The notes under the pieces: generated by a model | Told to the model about the DNA's origin: nothing | Database searches by the model: none | What the model saw: the letters and a program-made list of their open reading frames with translations, nothing else | DNA from: Rhizophagus clarus | Taxonomy: Eukaryota > Glomeromycota > Glomeromycetes > Glomerales > Glomeraceae | Assembly: GCA_015698045.1 (NCBI GenBank) | Contig: BLAL01000281.1 | Span: 372,001-436,000 of the forward strand | DNA length: 64,000 nucleotides | Direction of reading: 5' to 3' | Position numbers and translations under genes: made by a program | Shown here: positions 1 to 10,823 of the stretch, in pieces | Layout: the number at the start of each line of letters is the position of its first letter | Position numbering within the stretch: the first letter of the stretch is position 1

Positions 1-239
1 TCATGCGCATGATATGACTCAAACATGCGCATTTAGTCCAATAAATTTTGGTTAAACTTCAATTAAATTATTGTTAAATAAATTTCAAATATACTATTGT
101 TAAAATTTCAAATAAATTACCGTTACATTCCAAATAAATTACTGTAAACAATTTCGCGACTCTTTCTCTAAGCTAAGCATTCCTTGCTTCAAGCTCAAAG
201 TTCAATTTAGAACAATCTTAGCAGTTAGTATTAAAAATG

Positions 240-1020
240 ATATCAATCGAATGTTAAACTTCTATCGGTAATCATTTTTGTGTTTTTCGACTCAGTCAAT
301 GCATTTAAAGATAATAAAGGTGCTACAAACCCAGTTATTGGAGCGGTCTTTGATTTGATGGTCACTGTTCGGATTCCATTGATTATTCGCAGATGATGAA
401 AATTTGAGGAAAATTAAAAAATTTAGAACAATATCCAAAAGATACCTTGTATTCTTTTATGCAACTTCCAAAGGTTACAATGAGATCTTTTCTCGTTTGG
501 TTCTGTGTCAATACTTATCAAATTACTCACGATTTTTTTTTCATTATATATCTCATTACGAAATTATTATAAAAGCACAATGACTTTATTAATCTCAATT
601 TCATATTTTCAAAACTATTATACGACAACTCCATTTTCGTTTTTTATGTACATATCTTTTTTTGGATTATATATTAAACAGCTCTAACCGTGAGGCGAAA
701 CTACGTTGACATGGCAACTCTTTCTTTTGTATTAGTACCTATTGTAATAGCTTATTTTATTGGAGCTTTTATGTTTATATGTAACTACATGGAGCCGTCG
801 AAAGATGAGAATAATGAGAAAGTGCCGAATGAAAGCGTTAAAAGATAAGTAAGTTAAGCTGATAAATAATGAAGAATTTGAAAGGCAAAAGTGGATAAGT
901 GCATTTGTAGTGGACCGATAAGTTCTTTGGATAAAGGCTTATGTCACATTGGGATTTATTGCTTATATGATAGAAGAATTTCTCAAAAAATTGAATATAA
1001 TAAGGTATGCAGCACACCAA
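240..1020 (+). pseudogene. Decayed or fragmentary gene for a hydrophobic protein
   Basis: Not recognised. Three coding-looking stretches follow each other on the plus strand but do not join in one frame. The first (about 244-396) encodes a hydrophobic segment with the motif NAFKDNKGATNPVIG. The second, one frame off, runs from about 393 and holds KRYLVFFYATSKGYNEIFSR. The third is a 45-codon open frame (711-848) starting MATLSFVLVPIVIAYFIGAF, with a membrane segment and an acidic tail, preceded by a possible splice acceptor at 680. A further fragment (VLWIKAYVTLGFIAYMIEEF) lies near 925. It could be a gene with introns whose start is outside the window, or a broken copy; the shift near 393 favours decay. 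No function is assigned. Confidence 0.3.
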
Positions 1021-2261
1021 AAGGTTTAAAATCTGTTACTATTATACGTTACGTTTCGCCCGTAATTTACTTTGTGCTGTCATACATCTATTATTAAAAA
1101 TAAAGGGATTCTAATGTTTTTAAGCGTGTGCGAAAAATGTCTCAGTTATACTGAAATTAAATAAATAAACATATATATGTAAAAATAATCCAATTTCTCG
1201 AAGACAACTGCAAGGTCATGAGTTGTTTTATTTGTATTTATTATACAGCTTAGTAACAGGTTGTATTAACATAAATCATTAAATATTAATTTCTCAAAAA
1301 TGACATGTGATTTTGATATGTTAACTAGGCCAAATTTATAGTGTCGGCCTAAGTGTAATCTATGCTTAATTAAAGGAAAGTATGGGATGGAATATTTATC
1401 GGTACAGACAGATTCTGACTATTTGATTACTTGTGTTGGATGTTGATTAAATATCACGTGAATCTTATTCAATTCACACTTTCACAGAAGTAATGTCGAA
1501 ATCTTTAAAGATTCGTTATCATGTAACTGAAAATATTACCCAGTTCCGCATCGCGTATCTGGGTGGACAATTATTATAGCAACTTCGAAATAAGTATTCT
1601 GAGTATTCCGGTTAAAAATACGGAGAGAAACATTTCAGGCCACGTTATACGTTTTATTACATTTTACGGAATAGAAAAAGAGATTAGATTTAAAACTAGA
1701 TTTAGGTAAATACCTAACCATTTCGTTAGTTAAATGTAAGTTTAAATAGATGATGATAAAAGGTAACGAATATAGCTTAGTCGACAATAATACTGTATAG
1801 ACATGATCGTAATCTAAGTTTTATATCGAATTAATGTTTTTTTTTTTTTTGATAACATTTATCGTGTTAAAAGGTAGAACGTAACTCAATTACACGTGGG
1901 TGATACGAACAGTCTATTGTCGCATTAAAAAATCATTCAATAATATAGTAAATCTGTGTAATTGCTTATAAATAACTATATTTATTTGGTTGTATTCTTT
2001 TACGAGCCCTAATAAATTTAGTAAAGAGGCTTCATGAATTTTGTTAATGGAAACCTATTTTTGTATCGCATCGTGAATCAAATTAGGAAACAATCATTTA
2101 GTAATGACACGACATACCACCAATGATATACTTATTATGTCATTGGTAAAACAAATAGTGAAACTTTTGCATGTATGATCTTCAACAAATTCGTATTAAC
2201 CATATATGTAATACAAACTTTAAAATTCGTGTCATGGGTTTGTCTTTTTTTATCATATTTA
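1021..2261. other. Gene-poor AT-rich intergenic DNA
   Basis: No supported gene. Open frames here are short, of low complexity and lack recognisable motifs. The stretch ends in homopolymer runs before the first F-box gene. Confidence 0.6.
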
Positions 2262-2315
2262 AAAAAAAAAAATTTTTTTCTTTTCTTTTCTTTTCTTTTT
2301 TTCTTGATAAAATTA
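2262..2315 (+). promoter_or_regulatory. A-run followed by T/C tract before F-box start
   Basis: A run of A residues followed by T and repeated CTTTT units lies directly upstream of the ATG at 2323. Similar homopolymer tracts precede the other two least-damaged family members (9180-9226 and 21300-21319). Poly(dA:dT) tracts are known to exclude nucleosomes in fungal promoters; that this one acts so is inference. Confidence 0.3.
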
Positions 2316-2322
2316 TTACAAA

Positions 2323-3801
2323 ATGCCTCGTTTACTTCCAGCTGATTGTCTTAATGAAATATTTGAATGTTTAGAAGATGATAAAATTACATTACATTCA
2401 TGTTTATTAGTCAATCGTCTTTATTGTGAAATTGCAGTTAGAATTTTATGGAGAAATGTTTGGAACTTTAAATATAATTTACAATATATTTCACGCGTAT
2501 CATCATCAATTATTGGTACTTTGATTTCATGTCTTCCTAAAGAATCAAAGGAACTTTTACATAAAAATGGAATTTTTATTGTCGCTAGAACTCAAAAGTC
2601 ACCATTTTTTAATTATCCATCATTTTGCAAAGTCCTTTCAATTCATAAAATTGATCAAATTATTCAATATACTCTTGAAACGCAACAATCAATAAATAAT
2701 TTAAGAAGCATGAATTATATAAAATATTTATTTTCACAAGAAATATTCAAAATGTTTATGAATCAAATTTCATCATTAAAATCTTTGGATTATTATTCAG
2801 AAGAATCAAAAAATATACAAAATATTATGATAATTTATTTTCCTGGAGCTGAAAATTGTTTAACATATCTTACAGAATTAAATTGTAGTTCGGATGTTTA
2901 TCCAGAATTTTTTTATCAAATATCTCAATTATGTCATAACATAAAATCAATAACTATAGATTTTGAGGATGTAATCTCTGATGGGTTAATTGAATTAATT
3001 TCTTTACAAAAAAATTTAAAAAATTTGAAATTAATATCTAATAATTATGGTGGAACAGAAAATTTTACTTCTTCGTTAACTAAATCATCTTTAACTTTAA
3101 CAAGATTAATAATTATGCAATATCATATACCTTTAACATTTATATCTGTATTCAAAAATTTACAAGAACTTGTTTTATCTTTTGATTATCGAGATTCTTT
3201 TTATGATTTTAATGTGTTACAATATATTAGTTTCCCACATTTGAAAGTTTTAAAATTTTTATTCGCGATACCAAGAATTGATATATTAATTAAATTTTTA
3301 GAAATTAATGGTAAAAATTTAACAGAATTTCATGTAGGTGATCATGATAATTCATTAAATTTGGCCGTGGCTAAATTTTGTCCATCCATTAAAATTTTAT
3401 TTACTTTATTTAAAGAGAATGAATTAGAGACATTAAAGACGATCTTAAATAATTGTCAATATTTAGAAAATATTAAAATTTGGTGTGGTGATGATTATTT
3501 AAATGATAAAGAACTTTTGAATGTTTTGGTGAATCATTCACCAAAATATTTTCATGAATTAGGAATTTTTTATTGTAGTATTAATAAATCTTCAATAATA
3601 TTACCAAAAGAATTAGATGAATTTTTTATGAATTGGAAAAATCGTTTAACTCAAGAATCAATTTCTTTAACTATTTATAAGAATTTTGATGGAATTGGTT
3701 TAGATGCAAATTTAGAAAATATGGAAATAATTAATAAGTATATGAAAATGGGTCTTATTGCAAAATTTACGACTAAAGAATATGATTATTTTGAATATTA
3801 A
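2323..3801 (+). CDS. F-box/LRR-like protein, intact family member
   Basis: Single-exon gene, 492 residues. The N-terminal ~45 residues form an F-box: MPRLLPADCLNEIFECLEDD, then LHSCLLVNRLYCEIAVRILW. F-box proteins bind Skp1 and act as substrate receptors of SCF ubiquitin ligases. The rest is built of irregular leucine/isoleucine-rich repeats (for example LKNLKLISNN and LKVLKFLF), the expected substrate-binding part. A conserved block near residue 380 (NNCQYLENIK) and the C-terminal EFFMNWKNR are shared with the copies at 21319 and 36763. The ATG is fixed by family conservation of the first residues. No stop or frame break is seen, so it is the best candidate with the 21319 copy for a working gene. 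The substrate is unknown. Lineage-specific expansion of such genes is typical of Glomeromycotina. Confidence 0.85.
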   Translation: MPRLLPADCLNEIFECLEDDKITLHSCLLVNRLYCEIAVRILWRNVWNFKYNLQYISRVSSSIIGTLISCLPKESKELLHKNGIFIVARTQKSPFFNYPSFCKVLSIHKIDQIIQYTLETQQSINNLRSMNYIKYLFSQEIFKMFMNQISSLKSLDYYSEESKNIQNIMIIYFPGAENCLTYLTELNCSSDVYPEFFYQISQLCHNIKSITIDFEDVISDGLIELISLQKNLKNLKLISNNYGGTENFTSSLTKSSLTLTRLIIMQYHIPLTFISVFKNLQELVLSFDYRDSFYDFNVLQYISFPHLKVLKFLFAIPRIDILIKFLEINGKNLTEFHVGDHDNSLNLAVAKFCPSIKILFTLFKENELETLKTILNNCQYLENIKIWCGDDYLNDKELLNVLVNHSPKYFHELGIFYCSINKSSIILPKELDEFFMNWKNRLTQESISLTIYKNFDGIGLDANLENMEIINKYMKMGLIAKFTTKEYDYFEY

Positions 3802-3912
3802 AATTAGTTCAGTAAAATTTATTCCTTTATTAAACATTATTTATATACTTTAAAAAATATATTTTTTTTTAAAAAATATTTTCTATTGAATAAATAAAAT
3901 TAAAATCTGAAT

Positions 3913-4083
3913 ATGAGTGTGATAGGGTTTGAAACTGGTGATTTGTATACCGTAGTTCCGGCCGGAGTTGTGTTTTCTCCAGAATTAAATTTGCAGCTCT
4001 TAATGCTAGCCGATTCCTTTAACGAGACCTCATCGCATATACAAGTTTTATGTAAAACGAATAAACCAGATTATTCTTTCTAA
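3913..4083 (+). CDS. Candidate small ORF, 56 residues
   Basis: An uninterrupted ATG-to-TAA frame starting MSVIGFETGDLYTVVPAGVV. Its base composition is clearly less AT-rich than the flanks and codon choice is mixed, which makes it stand out from the surrounding sequence. The product has no signal peptide, membrane segment or motif I recognise. It may be a remnant of a larger gene or an exon rather than an independent gene. Confidence 0.25.
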   Translation: MSVIGFETGDLYTVVPAGVVFSPELNLQLLMLADSFNETSSHIQVLCKTNKPDYSF

Positions 4084-4737
4084 GCTTTTTTCTCCTTTGT
4101 TTTAAATGACATATCAGTAAGTTAAAACTGAATAAATAAATTAACGAATAATTAAAATAATTGTTAATGTAACATTGAAGCAATATTATCTATAAGAAAG
4201 TAAAAAAAATCCCATCCAGCCATGGTTTCAATAAATACGGCTCAATTCAATTTCTCAAATCTCAGCAACTCAACTCATTAACAATTTTATTTAGATATTA
4301 ATATTTCACGTTCACCAGCCTTGAATTTTTTCAGCCGCATCTTGTGCTTGGGATGATTCATTAATCATTTGAATAATATATGGTGAAACTATCGAATTTA
4401 TGAAAATTTTTTGTATCTAGATGATTATTATTTTCGTAATATTTTTTCGTTCAGACGCGCACAAGTATCCACTTTTTTGGACTTAATCAACTTTACTGTA
4501 GTCTGTAATATATCCAGCATTTTGAATATGATTTCCAATCGCGTAATACTCTTGCAAAACTTAAGAAAGAAAACTCTTTCAGAAAATATTGTTAAAGGAT
4601 ACCACAGTTTATCAATAAATATGATTGGCTCGCTCGCAATTTTACACTATTTACACTATGTAACTAAATATGTAAAATAAAAGTGTAATTTACAATTAAA
4701 TTCGTAGTCAGTTGTTACTACTACCGAATTCTAAAAA
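4084..4737. other. Intergenic, with possible gene debris
   Basis: No supported gene. On the minus strand about 4325-4400 reads as INSIVSPYIIQMINESSQAQ, which looks coding but is isolated, and is probably an exon remnant of an unknown gene. Confidence 0.4.
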
Positions 4738-4925
4738 ATGATAAAATTACTTTACATTCATGTTTGCTTCTTTATTGTAAAATTGCAATTGGATTTTATG
4801 TATGTATCAATATCTATGATCGAATTAATTACTTGTATTTTACATAAGAATGGAATTTGGTTTATTACTTCAACTAAAAAACCTCCATTATTTATTAATC
4901 ATCTGCAAAACTTTATCAGTCGAGT
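4738..4925 (+). pseudogene. F-box family remnant (N-terminal part only)
   Basis: A decayed copy of the N-terminal third of the F-box family. DKITLHSCLL is followed, after an internal deletion of the VNR residues, by YCKIA. The next recognisable block is LHKNGIWFITSTKKPPLF, equal to LHKNGIFIVARTQKSPFF in the gene at 2323. The start is missing, the frame shifts between blocks, and homology stops near 4925. It lies 0.9 kb downstream of the intact gene in the same direction, so it may descend from an old tandem duplication. Confidence 0.75.
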
Positions 4926-6893
4926 ACCAACAATGATCTGCGGTTGAACTGATTTTTAGGCTGCGAGTAACCATATCCAAATAATAAATAAGACAAAAAA
5001 ATGATGAACTGACATAAATCATTATGTTTAAAGTAATGAGATAAAAAGTATGAAGATAACATACAAAATAAAATAAGAAATGAGTAGTGGACGTTTAAAG
5101 GAAGGGCCGGAAGGATAAAAAGTATGAAAAGAATCCATATTAGAGAGAAACCCACTACTAATTATATATTAATCTTTTCTAATGTTTTGCTATGAGAATT
5201 ATTCTTTTTGTAAAAATTCTTGTGCACAGTTCTCTTTCCACTCCACCCTAAGATCAATTTCAGATGAAATATTACTACAAATTTCATTCAAAGTCAATTG
5301 TACTTCTTTCATAATCCTATGAGTCCAAATATCGCGCGTAATACCTTTAAATATATATTGGACGATGAAGAACTAACAGATGAAGTAATTGAATCTGTTT
5401 CATTCTGATTGACTCTCTCACAAGGGTATAAAGTCTTATTTCTTCGTCCTCAATTTCAATACGTGCTTTGATTAATGTGATTTTCTGCAGTATAATATGA
5501 ATTACAGTAATTTTGTTAGTCTCCGCGGTTAATCTTTCAGTTACGTGCATCGATACAGAAAAATGGCGATCCCATAATCACACTGATTTTCTCGATAAGA
5601 AAAAATGAAGTAATCTCCTTAAATGGAATGTTTTCATTAAAACCGATTAAAGACATCTAAAATTACGAGAATCATACCAGCAAACGATTTTTGATTTGAT
5701 GTATCAAATACGAGTAACAGTGTTAATTTATTGGGAAGAAAATAAGATTAATTACGATCAATATGCTTTGAAATGTGTTGACAATTTTTATGTGGAACAA
5801 TTTCTATTATGAACATGTATCAAATGTACGTTGAAGAGAAGACAATAAAGACAATAAATAAATTAATGCGAAGTTAAAGACAATAAAACGTAGATAAAAA
5901 ACAATAAGATTAATTCTCAGTTTATAATTTTCAATTTGTCCAATTTTCGGACTTTCAATTATATCATCAGAGAGCCCCTAGTTTCTAGTTATGAGATATT
6001 TAAATCAGTAATTCTACGTTCATTTGATAATGATCATTAAATCTTTTTTCACTTACCTTTTCAATTGGTCTGATCATACGATGATATCTCATCTTCATGA
6101 ATTGCTAATTAGTATAATTTATATTCCTTAATAAAATTTATTAACATCAACATCAATAATACTTTCATAAACTTTTTCATTTATATTAGTAGAATATCTT
6201 TTAATGGGCAACAAATTCATGTTATATAAAATTTGTTTTTTTTAATAAGAGCCAATATCTTTCTTCTGATATTCTTTTGTAAAGTATGAAAAATGAAAAA
6301 GCTCTATAATTTGAGGATACACAATATGTACACATGTGTAGGCTCCATTCCTTAAGCGAAATTACTAAAAGGTCTTATCCAAATATTCCAGTTCATTTGC
6401 ACCAATTTTATTTTCAACTTTAACTGCTCATATATAGTATCCTTCTTAAACCAACAGATTCTATTAATAACAAAGTAAAAATACCTAGTGAATCAAACAA
6501 GAACTTAATTAAGATTCTAAGTCCAGAATACAAAATAAAAAGAATACACCTTTTCAAGAACTTTTTAAGAAATACGCTATACTTCATTCTATCACAAATA
6601 TCCTGTCCTAACCTATTATAAGGAAGTTTTATTAGAATGTACCCTTTATTTAGCCAATAAGGAAAAGCGACTTCTCCTTCAAGACTATCAATGACAAAGT
6701 GAGAATCATGCACCTATTCAGTAATACTATCAAAGTCAAGCTTCAAACCTAAGAGTTACCCTTATTTTGTAAAATAAAAAACAAAAGATGCACCTTTACA
6801 AGTAAATTTTAAAATGTTGAATGAGAATGAAAATGAAAAACAATGAAAATACGATTTTACCCCTTTCTGACCATGTGATATGACGTTGCATTG
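4926..6893. other. Intergenic DNA with coding-like debris
   Basis: No complete gene. On the minus strand between about 5205 and 5560 several short frames look protein-like (RDIWTHRIMKEVQLTLNEIC and VEWKENCAQEFLQKE) but are separated by frame changes. They may be a broken copy of an unknown repeated gene. The remainder is AT-rich and featureless. Confidence 0.4.
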
Positions 6894-6968
6894 TTATTGG
6901 TTGGGGGTAAAATATCGGTCACCCCGAAAAAGGGGGTGACACGATATTTTACTCCCCCTAACCAATAA
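6894..6968. repeat. 75-bp near-perfect palindrome (foldback repeat)
   Basis: Left arm TTATTGGTTGGGGGTAAAAT continues with ATCGGTCACCCC. The right arm is its reverse complement with a few small differences. The arms are about 32 bases each around a GAAAAAG-like centre, so a single strand could form a long hairpin. Unlike the surroundings it carries runs of G and C. It could be a very small inverted-repeat element or a replication-derived foldback. Confidence 0.7.
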
Positions 6969-7298
6969 TTATTATTTAGAATCATCAAATTTCGTGATAT
7001 AAAGATATAAATGTCATACAGATTACGGATTACAAATTATCTACGACATAGCTAGAACAAAATTTTACTTATCATTAAATAATTATGACTTCACGGCAAT
7101 TAATGTATTACGGTGTAAGTTTCGTATGCTGTAATTAATTCCGACAGCAACTATAGATGTTGCAAAATTACAAATATTGAAATTTGACAGTTCTCGTAAT
7201 TTTACAATAAATAGAGTACTTAGAAACTTGATCTAAAGGTTCCCGCCACACCACAATTTCTTATTAATTATTGGACTTATATATATGACTGCTTAGAC

Positions 7299-7482
7299 TA
7301 TAGATGCCACCCAAATCCAAAATAATTTGGGATTATGGCAGCCCAAATGTACAAATCCAAATTAATTTACAAATTACATATATAAATTTTGCAATTTGTA
7401 CATTTGGGATTTGGGAATTATGGCTGTCAAAATGTACAAATTAATTTGGGATTTACTTAAAATAATTTGGGTGGCATCTATA
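7299..7482. mobile_element. MITE-like inverted-repeat element, ~180 bp
   Basis: The ends match as inverted repeats: TAGATGCCACCCAAAT begins at 7301 and its reverse complement ends at 7480, each flanked by TA (7299-7300 and 7481-7482), which fits a TA target duplication. The inside is itself largely foldback, with motifs such as CCCAAATGTACAAAT and TTTGTACATTTGGG in opposite directions. There is no coding capacity. Size, ends and flank fit a non-autonomous DNA transposon of the Tc1/mariner type; the family assignment is inference. Confidence 0.65.
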
Positions 7483-8039
7483 GCTCAGACAACTTAAATG
7501 TCTCTTTTCACTCAATGGAGTTTACGAGAAAAGTGGAATAATATCCGATCAAAGAACGAATTTCATTCGGAAAACTTTAAGTCCAATCGGAGGGCTTGTG
7601 AAATAGCGTTTATGAAGTAGGATATAACAATTATCTACCTAAGGCAGAGGTGCGATTATCTGATCTATCAATTTCTTAGCCATCAGGTTGACGCGATCGT
7701 TCACAGAACCGGCTAGTCAAATGTCCCGTAAGATTTATTTTTTTCATAAGGCCAAACTAAATTTGTGTCTTTGAGGAAATGCAACACACACACTTCTAAG
7801 ATGATAAATTCCGGACTTCGTAATGGTTCCTATTTCCCTAAGTACATTCTCAAATCTGGCTAAACATAAATAACTAATTTATAAAAAAAAAATTGAAAAT
7901 ATATCTTTATTATTTTGTTACAAGTGTTATAAAAATACTATTACTAATTAATGCTATAATAATAACTAGTTTCATATCCACAATCCCTATGAAGCAACCT
8001 ACTATTTCTCCCAAACCTTAAAAATCAAAATATTGATAC
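7483..8039. other. Intergenic DNA between MITE and F-box gene
   Basis: No supported gene. A 40-codon frame starts near 7499 (MSLFTQWSLREKWNN) without recognisable homology. Sequence just left of 8040 contains no continuation of the truncated F-box gene that I could detect. Confidence 0.4.
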
Positions 8040-9161
8040 TTATTTAGTATTAGTTCCGATGTTCCTAATTAAAGCATCGGATAGGATTTTAAGGTTTGGA
8101 CAAAATTTAACTATTGCTAAATTTAAAGAATTGTTATTATGACCTTTACGTATATAGAATTCTGTTAAATTTTTTCCGTTAATTTCCAAAAATTTAATCA
8201 ACATAACAATTTTTGGATGAGAATATATAAATTTCAAAATTTTCAATTGTGAAAAGTGAACGTATTGTAATTGATCAAAATCATCAAACAAACTATACTT
8301 GAATGAAAAAAAAAGTTTTTGTAAATTTTTAAACAAAGCTACAAATGATAAGGGAATATAATATTCATGTAATGTTAATTCAGTTAATGTTAAAGAAAAT
8401 TTAGTTGATGAAGGGATTATAGCATTTATTTTATCATTTTCATCATAATAAGAAGATATTAAAGTTATACGTTTTAAATTATTTTGTGAAGAAATTAAAT
8501 CCGCCAATCCATTTGAAATAATATCAGCAAAATCTATAGTTAATGATTGTATATTATGACATAGTTGTGACATATGATAAAAAAATTTGGGAGGAGAATC
8601 TGAATCACAACATAATTTTGCAAGATTTTTTAAACAGAATTTTGCTTCAGTCAAATAAATAAACTCAATATCATCAATGTATGCCGTAGAACAATCTAAA
8701 GATTTTAATGATGAAATTTGATTCATAAACATTTTTAATATTTCTTGTAATAATAAACGTTTACCATGGTTTAAGTCCCCTGAATTATTTAATTGTCGAC
8801 TTCTAAGAGTATATTCAAGCATTCTATCGATCCCATAAATTGAAATAGTTTTGCAAAATGATGGATAATTAAATAATGGAGGTTTTTGATTTGGAGTAAT
8901 ATAAATTCCATTCTTATGTAAAAGATATTTTGATTCCTTAGGAAGACAAGCGATTAAAGTACTAATAATTGATAATGATATGTGTGATTTATAACTATGT
9001 TCATAACCATTTTGAAAGTCCAAAACATCCCTCCATAAAATTTCAACTGCAATTTTACAATAAAGACGATTAACGAGCAAACATAAATATAAAGTAAATT
9101 CATCATCATCCAAATACTCAAATATTTCGATAAGACAATCAACAGGAAGTTGAACAGGCAT
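8040..9161 (-). CDS. F-box/LRR-like protein, C-terminally truncated
   Basis: Single exon of 373 residues. The F-box lies at the N-terminus (MPVQLPVDCLIEIFEYLDDD, then LYLCLLVNRLYCKIAVEILW), followed by leucine-rich repeats that parallel the 492- and 501-residue relatives block by block, up to NLAIVKFCPNLKILSDALIR. There the sequence departs from the family: where relatives read RNELETLK, this copy reads RNIGTNTK and stops. The last ~120 residues, including NNCQYLENI and EEFFMNWKNR, are absent. It may still make a shorter receptor or be an early-stage pseudogene. A long T/A homopolymer tract lies immediately upstream of the ATG on the coding strand, as in the intact copies. Confidence 0.7.
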   Translation of the reverse strand: MPVQLPVDCLIEIFEYLDDDEFTLYLCLLVNRLYCKIAVEILWRDVLDFQNGYEHSYKSHISLSIISTLIACLPKESKYLLHKNGIYITPNQKPPLFNYPSFCKTISIYGIDRMLEYTLRSRQLNNSGDLNHGKRLLLQEILKMFMNQISSLKSLDCSTAYIDDIEFIYLTEAKFCLKNLAKLCCDSDSPPKFFYHMSQLCHNIQSLTIDFADIISNGLADLISSQNNLKRITLISSYYDENDKINAIIPSSTKFSLTLTELTLHEYYIPLSFVALFKNLQKLFFSFKYSLFDDFDQLQYVHFSQLKILKFIYSHPKIVMLIKFLEINGKNLTEFYIRKGHNNNSLNLAIVKFCPNLKILSDALIRNIGTNTK

Positions 9162-9235
9162 TTTGCTTATTATTTTTCTTTTTTCTTTTTTTTTTTTCTT
9201 TTTTAAAAAAAAAAAAAAAAAAAAACTGCTTTGGG

Positions 9236-10279
9236 GATGAAAATAATAAATGTAAATTTGGCACGAAATTTATTTTCTATTTATTCTATTGTTTTACTTA
9301 TTCGGTTTGTGTAAGGTTTGAGAGATTAACAACATGAAACGTTACTCGAAGTAAATTTTTTTTTTTTTTTTATTGGTAAAACAACTTTTGTCATTTCGTT
9401 AATCACCCCTTGCAAATCAGTAAGGGATTAATATGCACGCTCATTACGTGAAATATTGATTGCCAAAAAAAGTGTATTCCGAAAGTACAGTAATTACTTA
9501 TTTATAATTTCGATGAACATTTGTTAAAAAATTCAGGTCTATAGCCCCGGTCATAATGGAATATTTATAAAATTTACTATTTAAGTATTATAAGTTGATG
9601 CTTCATTTGCAATTCGTGTGATTTCTCGCCGGGATAACAATAGGATTTTCATAAACTGTTCTGGGAATAAGGTCACGCTTTTGATTTTTTAATCGACATT
9701 ACCGTCACTATACTCGTACTAAGTCGTCTATCAACAGGAATTATGAAAATCAGGCTTTTCAGGTTCAAGTTGACACTTGAAAAAATTTGTATCCTGAATT
9801 CCTTATATGTTAAATTATGAAAGCCGAAAAACTTACGTCATAACTTCCTGAATAATAGCACAAATTAGGGTATCAATACTATAACCTATTGTTACTTCCT
9901 GTTCAGTAATATAATTATCAATTTCTCTCGTTAGTTTGATAATCTTTTTCTTTGTAACAATGTAAAGATGAATCGGTAAGAGGGCTGTATGTATATGTTT
10001 TGAAGTGATATACATTACGCACACATTTCGTCATTCCATTCATGTGATAATTTGGTGGTTGATCCTGAAGGAACCTTTTATTAGTACGTCAAATCGGGTC
10101 AACTATGAAGTTTCTAATATTATACATGCTTTATTTTATTTAAGCAAATCTTCCCTATGTTAATTCTCTTTCGTGTGGGGGAGAATTACCATCATTTAAT
10201 GAACTGATGACCACATTTCTCGGATTCTTCATCCGAAGCTTCTGATGTTAATAGACACGTTTCTTTGTGAAATCATATA
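9236..10279. other. Gene-poor intergenic DNA
   Basis: No supported gene on either strand. Isolated short frames (for example minus strand 9833-10024) have no recognisable motif. A T-run lies at 9358-9370. Confidence 0.5.
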
Positions 10280-10360
10280 CAGTCAACACTCTATAATTGT
10301 ACAACCCATGGGACCAGGAGTTAGCATGTATTTAGAGAGGGTGTACATTTATAGAATAAT
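10280..10360 (+). mobile_element. Solo left end of the 51902 MITE family
   Basis: Starts after TA with CAGTCAACACTCTATAATTG and continues with TTAGAGAGGGTGTACATTTA. It follows the same order of motifs as the left end of the element at 51902 (CAGTCAACCCTTCATAATTG, then TTAGAGAGGGTGTGCAATTA). Similarity fades near 10360 and no matching right end is found nearby, so this is a truncated copy. Confidence 0.65.
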
Positions 10361-10640
10361 GGAAATCAGATGATTTACCGTATATCGCGAGCCACAAAAC
10401 CCCGGGTATCTTGCAAATTTTAGGGGGTTGGTTGGCGCTGTACCCGGGAGTGTACGAAATTTTATATCATAAATGAACGAACAGGTTTAAAACTTGTAAT
10501 ATAATCAAAAAAAGATTTACATGTGTCGCCTGGATAAAATTAGATTGTTTAAATAGTAAAATCAAAAGAAAATGGAGATTTTTTTTTAGAAAAAAGAGGG
10601 GAGTACTATTACATGAGGTACTGCGGCGCATGATATGCGT

Positions 10641-10823
10641 GTCAATCCGTTAACTCCGCATATCAGATGACTACCCCACAGTATAATCAAAAGATGGTCA
10701 ACGGTCATACACACAATAAGTTATCCGGTAATTAATCAGATAATTATAATTTGTGGAGCATGATATATTCTGACATGTGTGAAAACCGCCCTATCCGTTT
10801 ATTCGGCAAGTTAACGGATTGAC
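10641..10823. repeat. Short element bounded by 15-bp inverted repeats
   Basis: GTCAATCCGTTAACT at 10641-10655 is exactly mirrored by AGTTAACGGATTGAC at 10809-10823. The enclosed ~150 bp have no coding potential. The ends could be terminal repeats of a small non-autonomous transposon; no target duplication is clear. Confidence 0.4.
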
